From the NCBI GenBank assembly GCA_035762175.1, contig DASTPP010000330.1:1-35587 (forward strand): a DNA stretch of 35,587 nucleotides. Direction: 5' to 3'. Below the pieces are notes generated by a model. That model did no database searches and was not told the DNA's origin. It saw only the letters and a program-made list of their open reading frames with translations. The stretch is from DASTPP01 sp035762175. Its GTDB lineage: Bacteria > Myxococcota_A > Polyangia > Polyangiales > Polyangiaceae. Below, piece by piece: positions 7,540 through 15,514 of the stretch (the stretch's first letter is position 1; the number at the start of each line of letters is the position of its first letter). Both the position numbers and the translations under genes were made by a program.

Positions 7540-9534
7540 TCAACGCCGCCCGCCCCCGCCCCAGGGGTCGTCGCCTTCGCCGTCGGGGCGCTCGGGGTCG
7601 CTCACGTCGGCGAGCAGGGCGTCGAGGTCGATGCCTTCCCCGTCGCCCTCGCCCTCCCCGCCTTCGTCCCCCCCCTCCCCGTTACCGATGGGTCCCGTTC
7701 CTTCGTCCCCACCCTCCGCCTCGCCCGGCGCGCCCGCCCCCTCGGCGTCACCCCCGCCCTCGCCTTCAGCGTCGCCCCCGCCCTCGCCTTCAGCGTCGCC
7801 CTCGCCGTCGCCCTCGCCTTCAGCGTCGCCCTCGCCTTCAGCGTCGCCCTCGCCCTCGCCTTCGCCTTCGGTGTCGCCCGCGCCCTCGCCTTCAGCATCG
7901 CCCTCGCCCTCGGCGCCCGGCTCGCCCTCGTCATCGTCACCCGGCTCGCCCTCGTCCTCGTCGCCCGGCTCGCCCTCGCCTTCGGCGCCCGGCTCGCCCT
8001 CGCCCTCGGCGCCCGCCTCGTCCCCCTCCGCGGCCTCGGCACCGGGCTCGTCCCCCTCCGCGGCCTCGCCGCCGAGCTCGCCTTCCTCCGCGACCTCGGC
8101 GCCTTCGCTGGCGCTGCGGGGCCCCGACTCGGGGGGCGCCTCGATGTCGTCGACGCTCGCCTCGCCCTCGGGCGCCACCGGCGGCCCCTCGGCGTCTTCC
8201 CTTCCCTCGGCCATCGTACTCTCGGAGGCCGCCGCGCTCTCGGGGGCCGCCACGCTCTCGGGGGCCGCCACGCTCTCGGCAGCCGTCGCGCCCTCGGGGG
8301 CCGCCGCGCCCTCGGGGGCCGCCGCGCCCTCGGCCCCGGGCGGCTTGAGGTGGCCTTCGCCGCCCGCGAGCCCGCTCTCGATGGGGTCGGCCTCGGGCGG
8401 CGACTCGCCCGTCTCGCGGGTGAAGGCCACCTTCGAGTCGTCGCTGAGCTCGGTGAATTCGCGCAAGGTGGGCAGATCGCGCAGCGACGTGAGCCCGAAG
8501 AAGTGCAAGAACTGGGGCGTCGTGCCGTAGAGCAGGGGCCGACCCGGCTCTTCTTTTTTGCCCATGATGCGCACGAGTTCGCGCTCGAGCAGCGCCTTGA
8601 GCACCGGGCCCGAGTCGACCCCGCGGATCTCGTCGACCTCGGGGCGCGTGACCGGCTGCCGGTAGGCGACGATGGCGAGCGTCTCGATCTGCGCGCGCGT
8701 CATCTTCACGGGCTTCTGCCCCGTCAGCTCGCGCAAGAAGGGCCCGTAGGCGGGGTTGGTCCGGAACATCCAGCCGCCGGCGACCTCGTCGAGGCGCAGC
8801 CCCCGCGGGCGGTAGAACTCGTGGAGCTCGGCGAGCAGCTCGCGCACCACCTTGCGGTCGGCCTGGGCGAGGTTCGCGAGCTCGGCGACCCCCATCGGCT
8901 CGTTGCTCAAGAAGAGGAGCGACTCGAGCAGCCCCCGCAGGTGCTCGCGCACCACCACACTCGTCCGCTCGGGCGCCCTCTCGCGCCCCTCGCCCCCGGG
9001 CGGGGGCCCGGCCCCGTCGACCGGGGCGCCCGCCTCGCCCGCGTCGGCCCCGGCCGCCCCATCGCCCGCCTCGTCGCCACGCGGGGGCCCGCCCGTCGCA
9101 GGCTCGGCGTCGTTCGCCGCCTCGGGCGCGTCGTCGTTCGCAGCCTCGCCGGGCGAAGGCGCGTCGCCCGCGACATCGCCCGGCACATTCGCGACGTCAC
9201 CCGGCTCGTTCGTAACGTCGCCCGCAGCTTCGCCCGGCTCGTTCGCGACGTCGCCCGCAGCCTCGCCCGGCTCGTTTGCGACGTCGCCCGCAGGCTCGCC
9301 CGGCTCGTTCGCGGCGGTGTCCTCGGCCTCCCGCGGTTCGTTCGCGGTGTCGCCCTCGGACTCGCCCAACTCGTTCGCGACGTCACCCGGTTCGTTCGCG
9401 ACGTCACCCGGCTCGTTCGCGACGTCACCGGGCTCAGGCTTAGCCCCCTGGGCCGGCCCGGGGCCCGGCGAGGCGCCCCCGAGCGCGCGGCGCTCGCCTT
9501 TCTTCTTGGGGGGCCGAGGGCCGGGGGGGGGCAT
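7540..9534 (-). CDS. scpB: Segregation and condensation protein ScpB with long acidic repeat tails
   Basis: 664 residues against roughly 190-250 for most ScpB. The core (about 190-365) is a clear ScpB double winged helix: LLESLLFLSNEPMGVAELA, then KMTRAQIETLAIVAYRQPVTRPEVDEIRGVDSG and LLYGTTPQFLHFFGL. ScpB dimers bind the ScpA kleisin of the SMC complex during chromosome organisation. Residues 34-124 are imperfect 7- and 11-residue repeats of the PGDVANE type. From ~385 to the end runs a very acidic, Gly/Ala/Glu repeat tail ending IDLDALLADVSDPERPDGEGDDPW. On the minus strand a TACGAC element sits 10 bases before the ATG. Core assignment is firm; tails are unusual. Confidence 0.93.
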   Translation of the reverse strand: MPPPGPRPPKKKGERRALGGASPGPGPAQGAKPEPGDVANEPGDVANEPGDVANELGESEGDTANEPREAEDTAANEPGEPAGDVANEPGEAAGDVANEPGEAAGDVTNEPGDVANVPGDVAGDAPSPGEAANDDAPEAANDAEPATGGPPRGDEAGDGAAGADAGEAGAPVDGAGPPPGGEGRERAPERTSVVVREHLRGLLESLLFLSNEPMGVAELANLAQADRKVVRELLAELHEFYRPRGLRLDEVAGGWMFRTNPAYGPFLRELTGQKPVKMTRAQIETLAIVAYRQPVTRPEVDEIRGVDSGPVLKALLERELVRIMGKKEEPGRPLLYGTTPQFLHFFGLTSLRDLPTLREFTELSDDSKVAFTRETGESPPEADPIESGLAGGEGHLKPPGAEGAAAPEGAAAPEGATAAESVAAPESVAAPESAAASESTMAEGREDAEGPPVAPEGEASVDDIEAPPESGPRSASEGAEVAEEGELGGEAAEGDEPGAEAAEGDEAGAEGEGEPGAEGEGEPGDEDEGEPGDDDEGEPGAEGEGDAEGEGAGDTEGEGEGEGDAEGEGDAEGEGDGEGDAEGEGGGDAEGEGGGDAEGAGAPGEAEGGDEGTGPIGNGEGGDEGGEGEGDGEGIDLDALLADVSDPERPDGEGDDPWGGGGRR
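7640..8060 (-). repeat. Acidic GEGD/AEGE repeat tract in the 3' part of scpB
   Basis: Short in-frame repeats on the minus strand encode strings such as DAEGEGDAEGEGD and GEPGAEGEGEPGDED. They are imperfect copies of 6-15 base units of the GCCCTCGCC type on the plus strand. The tract is prone to slippage and to long spurious antisense open frames. Confidence 0.8.
9163..9435 (-). repeat. PGDVANE-type repeats in the 5' part of scpB
   Basis: Coding repeats of 21 and 33 bases giving PGDVANE heptads (about five) and 11-residue variants such as PGEAAGDVANE (five). The two unit lengths differ by one inserted four-residue block, so the array probably grew by in-frame duplication. Confidence 0.8.
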
Positions 9535-9656
9535 CGGCGCCGCGTCGTATCACGAAGTGGGCTTCGCGAGAGCCGGCGCCGCGACGGCGCGCGCTGAGGG
9601 GCTCCCGCATGGTATCGCTTCGCGGGGCCTGCCAACGTATGCGGTCGAGCCAAGCC

Positions 9657-10910
9657 ATGCGTCTCGTTCGAACTCTTTCTGTCGTCGTGCTCGCCCTGAG
9701 CGTCGCGGCCTGCGGCGCCCGCGAGGCAAAGACGGCCCTGGCGCCGGCCCCGGCCGAGGCCTGGGTCGACGGCCCCGAAGACGCCGACGCGCTCCGGGGC
9801 CAGATCGTCGACGCCTCGACGCGGGCGCCGGTGGCCGACGCGGTCGTGACGGCGTCGTCGCCGGCCGGCGAGCAGACGGTCGTGACCGACGCCTCGGGCG
9901 TCTACCGCCTCTTCGGCCTGGCGCCCGGCCACTATAGCCTGCGCGTCGAGGCCGATCGCTACCGGGTAGAGCAGCGCAACGGCGTCGCGATCGGGCAGGG
10001 GTCGTACCCGCGCCAAGACCTCGCGCTCGTGCCCGAGCAGCTCATGGCCGAAGAGGTCACGGTCGTGGGGGGGCAGGCGGGCGGCGGCAAGGGCGCCCCG
10101 GCCCGCTCGTTCGAGAGCCTGACCAGCCAGGCGGTGCCGGTGGGCCGCGCCGACACGTACGGCGCCTCGATATCGGGCTCGACCTCGCCCGAGAACGCGT
10201 ACGTCGTCGACGGCCTCTCGACGTCCGACGCGCCACCCCCGCCCCCGCCCCCGCCGCCCCCGCCCCCCCAGGCGCCGCCCGCCCCGGCGCCCGAGCCGCC
10301 CCAGCCCGGCGCGGCGGCGGCGAAGGGCGAGGGCGAGGCCGCGCCCAAGCCGACGCCCGGCGGCATGAAGCTCACGTACGAGGCGAGCCTCGTGCTCGCC
10401 GTCAACGACGTCGAGGCGACGCTGCGGGCGGTCGAGGCGCTCGGCAAAGAGGCGGGCGGCTACCTCGTCTCGCGGGGCAACGCGCAGATCGTGGTGCGGG
10501 TGCCGCAGGCGCGCTTCGAAGAGAGCGTCCGGAAGGTCGAGCCGCTCGGCGAGGTGCTAAACCGCACGATCAACGCCCAGGACGTGACCGACGAGTACCG
10601 CGATCTCGAGCTGCGCCTGAAGAACGCGCGCACGCTGCGCGACCGGCTGCAGGCGCTCTTGACCCGGGCGAACGTCGACGAGGCCATCAAGATCGAGCGC
10701 GAGCTCGGGCGCATCACCGAGTCGATCGAGCTGCTCGAGGGGCGGCTGAAGGGCCTGTCGGCGCGCATCGCCTTCGCCCGCCTCGAGGTCAACTGCCGCC
10801 CCCGCGTGCGCCAGAACGTCGTGTCACAGCGGCGGCGCTGGCCCGAAGACTGGGCGTGGGTGCGGCGGCTGGGCCTCGGCCCCCTCTTGCTCAACCGCGC
10901 GGACCGCTGA
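9657..10910 (+). CDS. Lipoprotein: carboxypeptidase-regulatory-like domain, Oar-plug fragment, poly-Pro, DUF4349
   Basis: About 417 residues from MRLVRTLSVV. The lipobox LSVAAC puts the lipidated Cys at 19. Residues ~45-125 form a carboxypeptidase-regulatory-like beta sandwich (LRGQIVDASTRAPVADAVV to YRLFGLAPGHYSLRV). Residues ~150-190 contain SGSTSPENAYVVDGLSTSD, the phrase that begins the plug of Oar-like TonB-dependent receptors, but no barrel follows. A run of about 12 prolines leads to a DUF4349 domain (about 230-385: TYEASLVLAV, coiled DEYRDLELRLKNARTLRDRL, ELGRITESIELLEGRL). DUF4349 proteins usually have a trailing membrane helix; here there is none. Starts at 9609 or 9639 are possible; 9657 gives the best signal peptide. 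Probably outer-membrane or periplasmic; function unknown. Confidence 0.85.
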   Translation: MRLVRTLSVVVLALSVAACGAREAKTALAPAPAEAWVDGPEDADALRGQIVDASTRAPVADAVVTASSPAGEQTVVTDASGVYRLFGLAPGHYSLRVEADRYRVEQRNGVAIGQGSYPRQDLALVPEQLMAEEVTVVGGQAGGGKGAPARSFESLTSQAVPVGRADTYGASISGSTSPENAYVVDGLSTSDAPPPPPPPPPPPPQAPPAPAPEPPQPGAAAAKGEGEAAPKPTPGGMKLTYEASLVLAVNDVEATLRAVEALGKEAGGYLVSRGNAQIVVRVPQARFEESVRKVEPLGEVLNRTINAQDVTDEYRDLELRLKNARTLRDRLQALLTRANVDEAIKIERELGRITESIELLEGRLKGLSARIAFARLEVNCRPRVRQNVVSQRRRWPEDWAWVRRLGLGPLLLNRADR

Positions 10911-10913
10911 GCC

Positions 10914-11546
10914 ATGAGCGCCCCCCTCCGCCCCTCGCCGCGCGCCGCCGCCCGCGCGCCCGCCGCCGCCTTCGGCCGCCCGCCGGGCGCGCTCGCTGCC
11001 GTCGGCCCCCTGACGCGCGCTCTCGGCGCCGCCCTCGGCCGCGCGCCACGTGCGCTCGCCCCCGCCCTCGGCCGCCCGCCGCGCGCGCTCGCTGCCGCCG
11101 CCGCGCTCGCCCTCGGGCTCGGCGCCGCCGGCTGCGGGCGCCCCTTCGACATCAAGACGCCGCCCGGCTTCGTCGAGCTCGAAGAAGATCGGCTCGATTA
11201 CGACTACCGCGCCTCGAGCGCGACGGGCGTGGTCAGCGCCTTGCGCGTCATCGACACGAAGGGCAAGGGCGACCTTGCCTTCTGGACGAACGTCGTCAAC
11301 ACCCGCGTGCGCGAAGAGCTCGGCTACGCGCCCTTCGGCGAGTCGGGCCTCGGCGAGGGCGGGGGCGCGAAGGGCCGGCTCTTGCGCTTCGGCTACGAGC
11401 AAGGGGGCCGGGTCTACCTCTACGAGATCGCGCTCTTCGTCGGCCGCAAGCACCTTTACGTGCTCGAGGCGGGCGGCCGCAAAGATCTCTTCGAGCGGCA
11501 GGCCGAGGCGCTCGCCTGGCAGCGGCGCACCTTCAAGCCGAAGTGA
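10914..11546 (+). CDS. Putative lipoprotein of unknown function
   Basis: 210 residues, starting three bases after the preceding lipoprotein's stop, so co-transcribed. The Cys of LGLGAAGC at about residue 74 looks like a lipobox. It is preceded by an over-long N-terminus made of Ala/Arg/Pro repeats (GRPPRALA-like), so either translation starts further in or the signal region has been extended by duplication. The mature part begins GRPFDIKTPPGFVELEED and contains two strands ending in LYEIALFVGRKHLYVLEAGG, with RQAEALAWQRRTFKPK at the end. No family recognised. It ends 10 bases before the convergent scpA stop. Confidence 0.75.
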   Translation: MSAPLRPSPRAAARAPAAAFGRPPGALAAVGPLTRALGAALGRAPRALAPALGRPPRALAAAAALALGLGAAGCGRPFDIKTPPGFVELEEDRLDYDYRASSATGVVSALRVIDTKGKGDLAFWTNVVNTRVREELGYAPFGESGLGEGGGAKGRLLRFGYEQGGRVYLYEIALFVGRKHLYVLEAGGRKDLFERQAEALAWQRRTFKPK

Positions 11547-11556
11547 GCGCCGGGCC

Positions 11557-12648
11557 TCAATCGCCCTGCGAATCGGCCTCGCCGGCGGCCGCAGCCGCCT
11601 CGCCGCCCTCGCCCTTCGCGGGCCCGCCCGAGAGCGTCTCGCCGCCCTCGCCCTTCGCGGGCCCGTCGGGAGCCGCCTCGCCGCCCTCGCCCGGCGCAGC
11701 GCCGTCGGCGGACGGGGCCGCCTCGCCGGCCTCGGGTTCGGCGGGGGTCGGGGCCGCCTCGCCGCCCTCGGGCTCGGCGGTGTACTCGACCTCGAGCCGC
11801 CCGAGGGCCTCGTCTTGGAAGAGCCTTGTCATGCGCAGGCGGCTCATCTCGAGCAGGGCGAGAAAGGTGATGACGAGATCGAAGCGCGTCGCTTGCCCCT
11901 CGAAGAGCGCCTCGAAGGCCAGGCGCCGGCCGCGGGCCCGGAAGACGGAGCCGAGCTCGTGGATGCGCTCGGTGATGGAGAGCCGGTCGAACGAGATCTC
12001 GTGGTCGACCTTCACCTTGCGCTTCGAGAGCAGCTTGGCAAACGCATCGAGGAGCTGAAAAACCGGCAGGGGCGCGAAGGGCGCGGGCCCCTGGGCCTCG
12101 GCCTCGACGGGCGGGCGGGGCAGGGCGTCTTGGCCGGCCGAGCCGAGCGAGGCGAGGCGCGCGGCGGCGTCTTTGTACTTCTGGTACTCGAGCAGCCGGC
12201 GCACCAGCTCTTCGCGCGGGTCGAGCTCTTCGCCGCCGAGGTCGTCGGCCTGGTCGGCGGGCGGCTCGGGCAAGAGCATCTTCGACTTGATGTGCGCGAG
12301 CACGGCGGCCATGACGAGGTACTCGCTGGCCACGTCGATGGCGAGGTGGCGCATCACGTCGAGGTACTCGAGGTACTTCTCGGTGATGAAGTGAATGGGT
12401 ATGTCGAAGATGTCGAGCTGGTGCGACTGCACCAGGTGCAAGAGCAGATCGAGCGGGCCCTCGAACGAGGGCAGGTGCACGTTGTAAGCGGTCGGGTCGT
12501 CGGCGGCCGCGGCCTCGGGCCCGACGACGCCGGCCGCCGCCTCGGGGGCGGGGCGGGCCTCGGGCGGGGGGCGCCCGGCGCGGGGGCCGCGCCCGGGCCG
12601 CTCGGGGGGGCGCGCGCCCGCGGGTCGCTCGAGGCGAGAGCTGGCCAC
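11557..12648 (-). CDS. scpA: Segregation and condensation protein ScpA (kleisin)
   Basis: 363 residues from a GTG start. The ScpA signature NVHLPSFEGPLDLLLHLVQSHQLDIFDIPI is followed by YLVMAAVLAHIKSKMLLP and a C-terminal winged helix (VITFLALLEMSRLRM, FQDEALGRLEVEY). ScpA bridges the SMC heads with ScpB. About 50 N-terminal residues of Arg/Pro-rich sequence and about 85 C-terminal residues of acidic repeats (GEAAP, PAKGEGGE) flank the core, a pattern shared with the ScpB gene. It is separated from scpB by two lipoprotein genes on the opposite strand; in most genomes the two are adjacent. Confidence 0.93.
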   Translation of the reverse strand: MASSRLERPAGARPPERPGRGPRAGRPPPEARPAPEAAAGVVGPEAAAADDPTAYNVHLPSFEGPLDLLLHLVQSHQLDIFDIPIHFITEKYLEYLDVMRHLAIDVASEYLVMAAVLAHIKSKMLLPEPPADQADDLGGEELDPREELVRRLLEYQKYKDAAARLASLGSAGQDALPRPPVEAEAQGPAPFAPLPVFQLLDAFAKLLSKRKVKVDHEISFDRLSITERIHELGSVFRARGRRLAFEALFEGQATRFDLVITFLALLEMSRLRMTRLFQDEALGRLEVEYTAEPEGGEAAPTPAEPEAGEAAPSADGAAPGEGGEAAPDGPAKGEGGETLSGGPAKGEGGEAAAAAGEADSQGD

Positions 12649-12767
12649 GGCCCCTCGGGTCTCGCACGGTTCGACCGCGCCGCAAAGGCTTTGCGGGGCG
12701 CGCCCCCCTTTCGGAGGGCCCCGAAGCGCCCCGAGCGGGGCGCCGCCGAGGGCCGCGCCGAGGTGGT

Positions 12768-12773
12768 TATGCT
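12768..12773 (+). promoter_or_regulatory. Candidate -10 box of queE
   Basis: TATGCT, overlapping GCTAG, lies 24 bases before the queE ATG in the divergent scpA-queE gap (12649-12796). No good -35 is seen. The same gap holds two short GC hairpins: one with stem CCGCAAA near 12695 and one with stem GCGCCCC near 12727. Confidence 0.35.
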
Positions 12774-12796
12774 AGAGCGCCTGCCCCCGACCCGCC

Positions 12797-13426
12797 ATGG
12801 CGTACGCCGTCAAAGAGCTCTTTTACACCCTGCAAGGCGAGGGCGTGCAGGCCGGCCGCGCCGCCGTGTTCGTGCGCTTCGCGGGCTGCAACCTTTGGTC
12901 GGGCCGCGAGGCCGACCGCGCGGCGGCCGCCTGCCGCTTCTGCGACACCGATTTCGTGGGCACCGACGGGCCCGGCGGCGGGCGCTTCGACGACGCCGGC
13001 GCCCTCGCCCGGGCCGCAGTCGAGGCCTTTCGCGGCCCCGGCCGCCCCTTCGCCGTGCTCACCGGCGGCGAGCCCTTGCTGCAGGTCGACGAGACGCTCA
13101 CCTCGGCCCTGCACGCCGAGGGCTTCGAGATCGCCGTCGAGACCAACGGCACCAAGCCCCGCCCGCCCGGCCTCGACTGGGTCTGCGTCTCGCCCAAGGC
13201 GAGCGCCCCCCTCGTGCTCACCGAGGGCGACGAGCTCAAGCTCGTCTACCCCCAGCCCGAGGCCCCGCCCGAGCGCTTCGAGGGCCTCAACTTTCGGCAC
13301 TTTTTGCTCCAACCGATGGACGGGCCCCGCCTCGCCGAGGCGACGCGCGCCTGCATCGACTACTGCCTGACGCACCCGCGGTGGCGCCTCTCGGTGCAGA
13401 TGCACAAGATCGTGGGCATTCGCTGA
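12797..13426 (+). CDS. queE: 7-carboxy-7-deazaguanine synthase (radical SAM)
   Basis: 209 residues. Makes CDG from 6-carboxytetrahydropterin in the preQ0/queuosine pathway. The 4Fe-4S cysteines are Cys31, Cys46 and Cys49, a CX14CX2C spacing as in the Burkholderia QueE type rather than the usual CX3CX2C. FYTLQGEGVQAGRAAVFVRFAGC, VLTGGEPLLQ and VETNGTKPRPPGLDWVCVSPKAS are diagnostic. The HFLLQPMDG and LSVQMHKIVGIR ends are normal. No other queuosine genes are in the window. Followed after 16 bases by an unrelated lipoprotein gene. Confidence 0.93.
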   Translation: MAYAVKELFYTLQGEGVQAGRAAVFVRFAGCNLWSGREADRAAAACRFCDTDFVGTDGPGGGRFDDAGALARAAVEAFRGPGRPFAVLTGGEPLLQVDETLTSALHAEGFEIAVETNGTKPRPPGLDWVCVSPKASAPLVLTEGDELKLVYPQPEAPPERFEGLNFRHFLLQPMDGPRLAEATRACIDYCLTHPRWRLSVQMHKIVGIR

Positions 13427-13442
13427 GGGACCCGAAGCCGCC

Positions 13443-14078
13443 ATGACGCCCCGCCGCCCTGACCCGACCTCGTACGGTACCGCCGGGCCGCCCCCGAATG
13501 AACTCGGGGGCAGCGAACTCGCTATCGTGCCGCACGGCCTCGGCGTCGGTCCGGCCCTCCAAGCCCGCCCCCTCGCCGGGGGCTGGGCTCCCGCGGGCTC
13601 CGGCTTCTGGGCGAGCGTACGTGAGTGGCTCGGGCTGGCGCGCACCCGCCCTGGGGCGAGCGCGCGAAGCGGCTCGCGGCGCTTGAGCCCGAGCGCGCGA
13701 AGCGGCTCGCGGCGCTTGAGCCCTGCTTCCGGCAGGGCTTTGCGGGCCGTTTCCGAGCGCATTCGCTGCCCCCGACTTCCGTCGGGGGCAACTCTCCGGG
13801 CCCTCGTGCTCGCGCTCGCGGCCGCGGCGGGGGGCTGCCGCCGCCCGGCCGAGGGGGCGTCGGGCCGCGCGTATACCTGCCTCTGCTCGTACCTGACCGA
13901 CTATGACGACACCGCGCGCATCGAGGTCGACGTGTGCGTGCCGTCGTCGAAAACGCCGCCCGAGGCGGCGGCGACCTGCGCGTCCGACCTGTCGCGAAAT
14001 TACGCCGAGTCGTGCTCGTGCGGGTCGCCTCGCGACGCCTGCACGCCCGGCGCCCCCGGCGCCTGCCGCAACCGATGA
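13443..14078 (+). CDS. Small Cys-rich putative lipoprotein with uncertain start
   Basis: The convincing part is the last ~95 residues: LVLALAAAAGGC, a lipobox-like end of a signal peptide, then a domain with eight cysteines (TCLCSYLTDYDD, ATCASDLSRNYAESCSCG). The domain looks secreted and disulfide-bonded. The first ~110 codons are DNA repeats and hairpins (13490-13511, tandem 33-mers at 13658-13723, 13719-13739, 13767-13790) rather than normal protein. The true start may be a TTG at 13740 or close to it. The stop overlaps the next gene's start (ATGA), so the two are coupled. No family recognised. Confidence 0.6.
   Translation: MTPRRPDPTSYGTAGPPPNELGGSELAIVPHGLGVGPALQARPLAGGWAPAGSGFWASVREWLGLARTRPGASARSGSRRLSPSARSGSRRLSPASGRALRAVSERIRCPRLPSGATLRALVLALAAAAGGCRRPAEGASGRAYTCLCSYLTDYDDTARIEVDVCVPSSKTPPEAAATCASDLSRNYAESCSCGSPRDACTPGAPGACRNR
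13658..13723 (+). repeat. Tandem 33-bp direct repeat
   Basis: Two identical adjacent 33-bp units, 13658-13690 and 13691-13723, each starting GAGCGCGCGAAGCGG and ending CTTGAGCCC. In-frame, they encode the SARSGSRRLSP repeat at the start of the lipoprotein frame. Confidence 0.9.
13719..13790 (+). repeat. Two stem-loops with TTCC loops
   Basis: The first hairpin pairs 13719-13726 with 13732-13739 around TTCCG. The second is a perfect 10-bp stem (TGCCCCCGAC with its complement) around TTCC at 13767-13790. A related stem with the same CCCCCGA arm sits at 13490-13511. They lie just before the presumed signal peptide of the lipoprotein and could be an interspersed palindromic element. Confidence 0.6.
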
Positions 14079-15289
14079 GCCCGCCGCCGAGGCCCCCTCC
14101 GCCCGGCGCACCGGCCGAGCCCGCGCCGACGCGCCTCATCGATCTGGGCCCCGGGCTCGAGCGCGACCGCGAGGCGTTGCGCGCGGCCTTCGACGAGGTG
14201 CTCGCCTCGGGCTCGTTCGTGCTCGGGCCCCACGTCGAGCGCTTCGAGCGCGAGCTCGCGTCCTTTTGCGGCGTCGGGCACGCGGTGGGGGTCGCCTCGG
14301 GCTCGGACGCGCTCGAACTCGCCCTGCGTGCGCTCGGCGTCGGCCCGGGCGACGCCGTCGTGACGAGCCCCTTCACGTTCGTGGCGACGGCCGAGGCCAT
14401 CGTGCACGCCGGCGCGCGGCCGGTCTTCGCCGACGTCGAGCCCGGGGCCTGGCTGATCGATCTCGAGGCCGTCGACGGGGCGCTCTCGCGCCTGCCCCGC
14501 TCGCCCGAGGGCTGCCGCCTCTTGCCGGGCGGCGAGCGGGTGCGGGCGATCGTGCCGGTGCACCTCTTCGGCGCGGTGGTCGACGCGGGCGGGCTCGCCG
14601 AGCTCGCCTCCCGGCACGGGCTCTGGGTGGTCGAAGACGCGGCGCAGGCGCTCGGCGGCTCGAGCGCCGGGCGGGCGGCGGGCGCGATCGGCGCGGCGGG
14701 GTGCTTCAGCTTCTTTCCGACCAAGACGCTCGGGGCGCTCGGCGACGGCGGGGCGGTGGTCACCGACGACGAGCGCCTCGCGCGCGAGCTGCGATCGCTG
14801 CGCCAGCACGGCTGCGTCGAGCGCGGGCGCGTGGGCGAGCGGCTCGGCCGCAACAGCCGCCTCGACGCGCTGCAGGCGGCCTTCCTGTCGGCGCGGCTGC
14901 GCGGGCTGCCGGGGGCGCTCGAAGAGCGGCGCGCGCTGCGCCGGCGCTACCACGAGGCGCTCGCCGGCCTCGGCCCCGAGATCGCGCCGCTCGGGCCCGC
15001 CGAGCCTTGCGCGGGGCACGCGGCGGCGCTGATGGTGGTGCGCGCGCGGCGGCGCGACGCGCTCGCGCGGCACCTCGCGGCGCGGGGGGTGGGCGCGGGG
15101 GTTTATTACGAACGGCCCCTGCATGCGTGCGCGCCCTACATCGACGCGCCGCGCCTCGGGCCCCTCGCCGAGGCCGAGCGCGCCGCCCGCGAATCGCTGG
15201 CGTTGCCGCTCTACCCGGGGCTCGGCCCGGCGGCGGCCGCGCGCGTTGCCGCTGAGATCGAAGCTTTCCTGCGCGGCGGCGGCCCCTGA
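14075..15289 (+). CDS. DegT/DnrJ/EryC1/StrS-family PLP aminotransferase
   Basis: 404 residues, start overlapping the previous stop (ATGA). The family makes amino sugars on nucleotide-sugar or lipid-linked substrates. Motifs: SGSDALELALRALG for the cofactor phosphate, TSPFTFVATAEAI, VEDAAQALGG (Asp188, Gln191) stacking the pyridine ring, and FFPTKTLGALGDGGAVVT with Lys217 as Schiff-base lysine. The C-terminal GVYYERPLHACAPY and ARESLALPLYPGL are also typical. There are no other sugar-nucleotide genes nearby, so the substrate is open. A GC-rich hairpin follows the stop. Confidence 0.9.
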   Translation: MSPPPRPPPPGAPAEPAPTRLIDLGPGLERDREALRAAFDEVLASGSFVLGPHVERFERELASFCGVGHAVGVASGSDALELALRALGVGPGDAVVTSPFTFVATAEAIVHAGARPVFADVEPGAWLIDLEAVDGALSRLPRSPEGCRLLPGGERVRAIVPVHLFGAVVDAGGLAELASRHGLWVVEDAAQALGGSSAGRAAGAIGAAGCFSFFPTKTLGALGDGGAVVTDDERLARELRSLRQHGCVERGRVGERLGRNSRLDALQAAFLSARLRGLPGALEERRALRRRYHEALAGLGPEIAPLGPAEPCAGHAAALMVVRARRRDALARHLAARGVGAGVYYERPLHACAPYIDAPRLGPLAEAERAARESLALPLYPGLGPAAAARVAAEIEAFLRGGGP

Positions 15290-15291
15290 GT

Positions 15292-15320
15292 CGCCCGCGC
15301 GCCCGGGGCGCGCGCGGGCG
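15292..15320 (+). terminator. GC-rich stem-loop after aminotransferase gene
   Basis: A perfect 11-bp stem (15292-15302 with 15310-15320) around a 7-base loop begins three bases after the stop codon. There is no T tract, so it may work only as a processing or pausing hairpin, as is common in very GC-rich genomes. Confidence 0.45.
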
Positions 15321-15438
15321 GGGGGCGCGCGCGAGGGGCCCGAGGGGGCGTGTTTTCCGCGGCGGGGGGCCCCGGGCGGGGGCGGGTGCCGGGCGGGCGC
15401 GAGAGACAAATTATGTCCGGTCGAGGCCCGCCCCTTGC

Positions 15439-15467
15439 TTGACCGGGGGGGTACCGTTGGCTAGATG
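15439..15467 (+). promoter_or_regulatory. Candidate promoter of parC
   Basis: TTGACC (15439-15444), a 17-base spacer and TAGATG (15462-15467) fit a sigma-70 promoter about 48 bases before the parC ATG. The -10 is weak. An imperfect dyad, GACAAATTATGTC, lies just upstream at about 15405-15417, AT-rich for this genome, and could be a regulator site. Confidence 0.4.
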
Positions 15468-15514
15468 GGGCAAGCTACCGACCGCGCGCGCGGCGCGCCG
15501 GGGGGCAGAGGCCG

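Noticed and set aside
7142..8530. Ser/Pro-rich 462-residue protein
   Set aside because: Antisense to sspB and the acidic tail of scpB; low complexity arises from the repeats.
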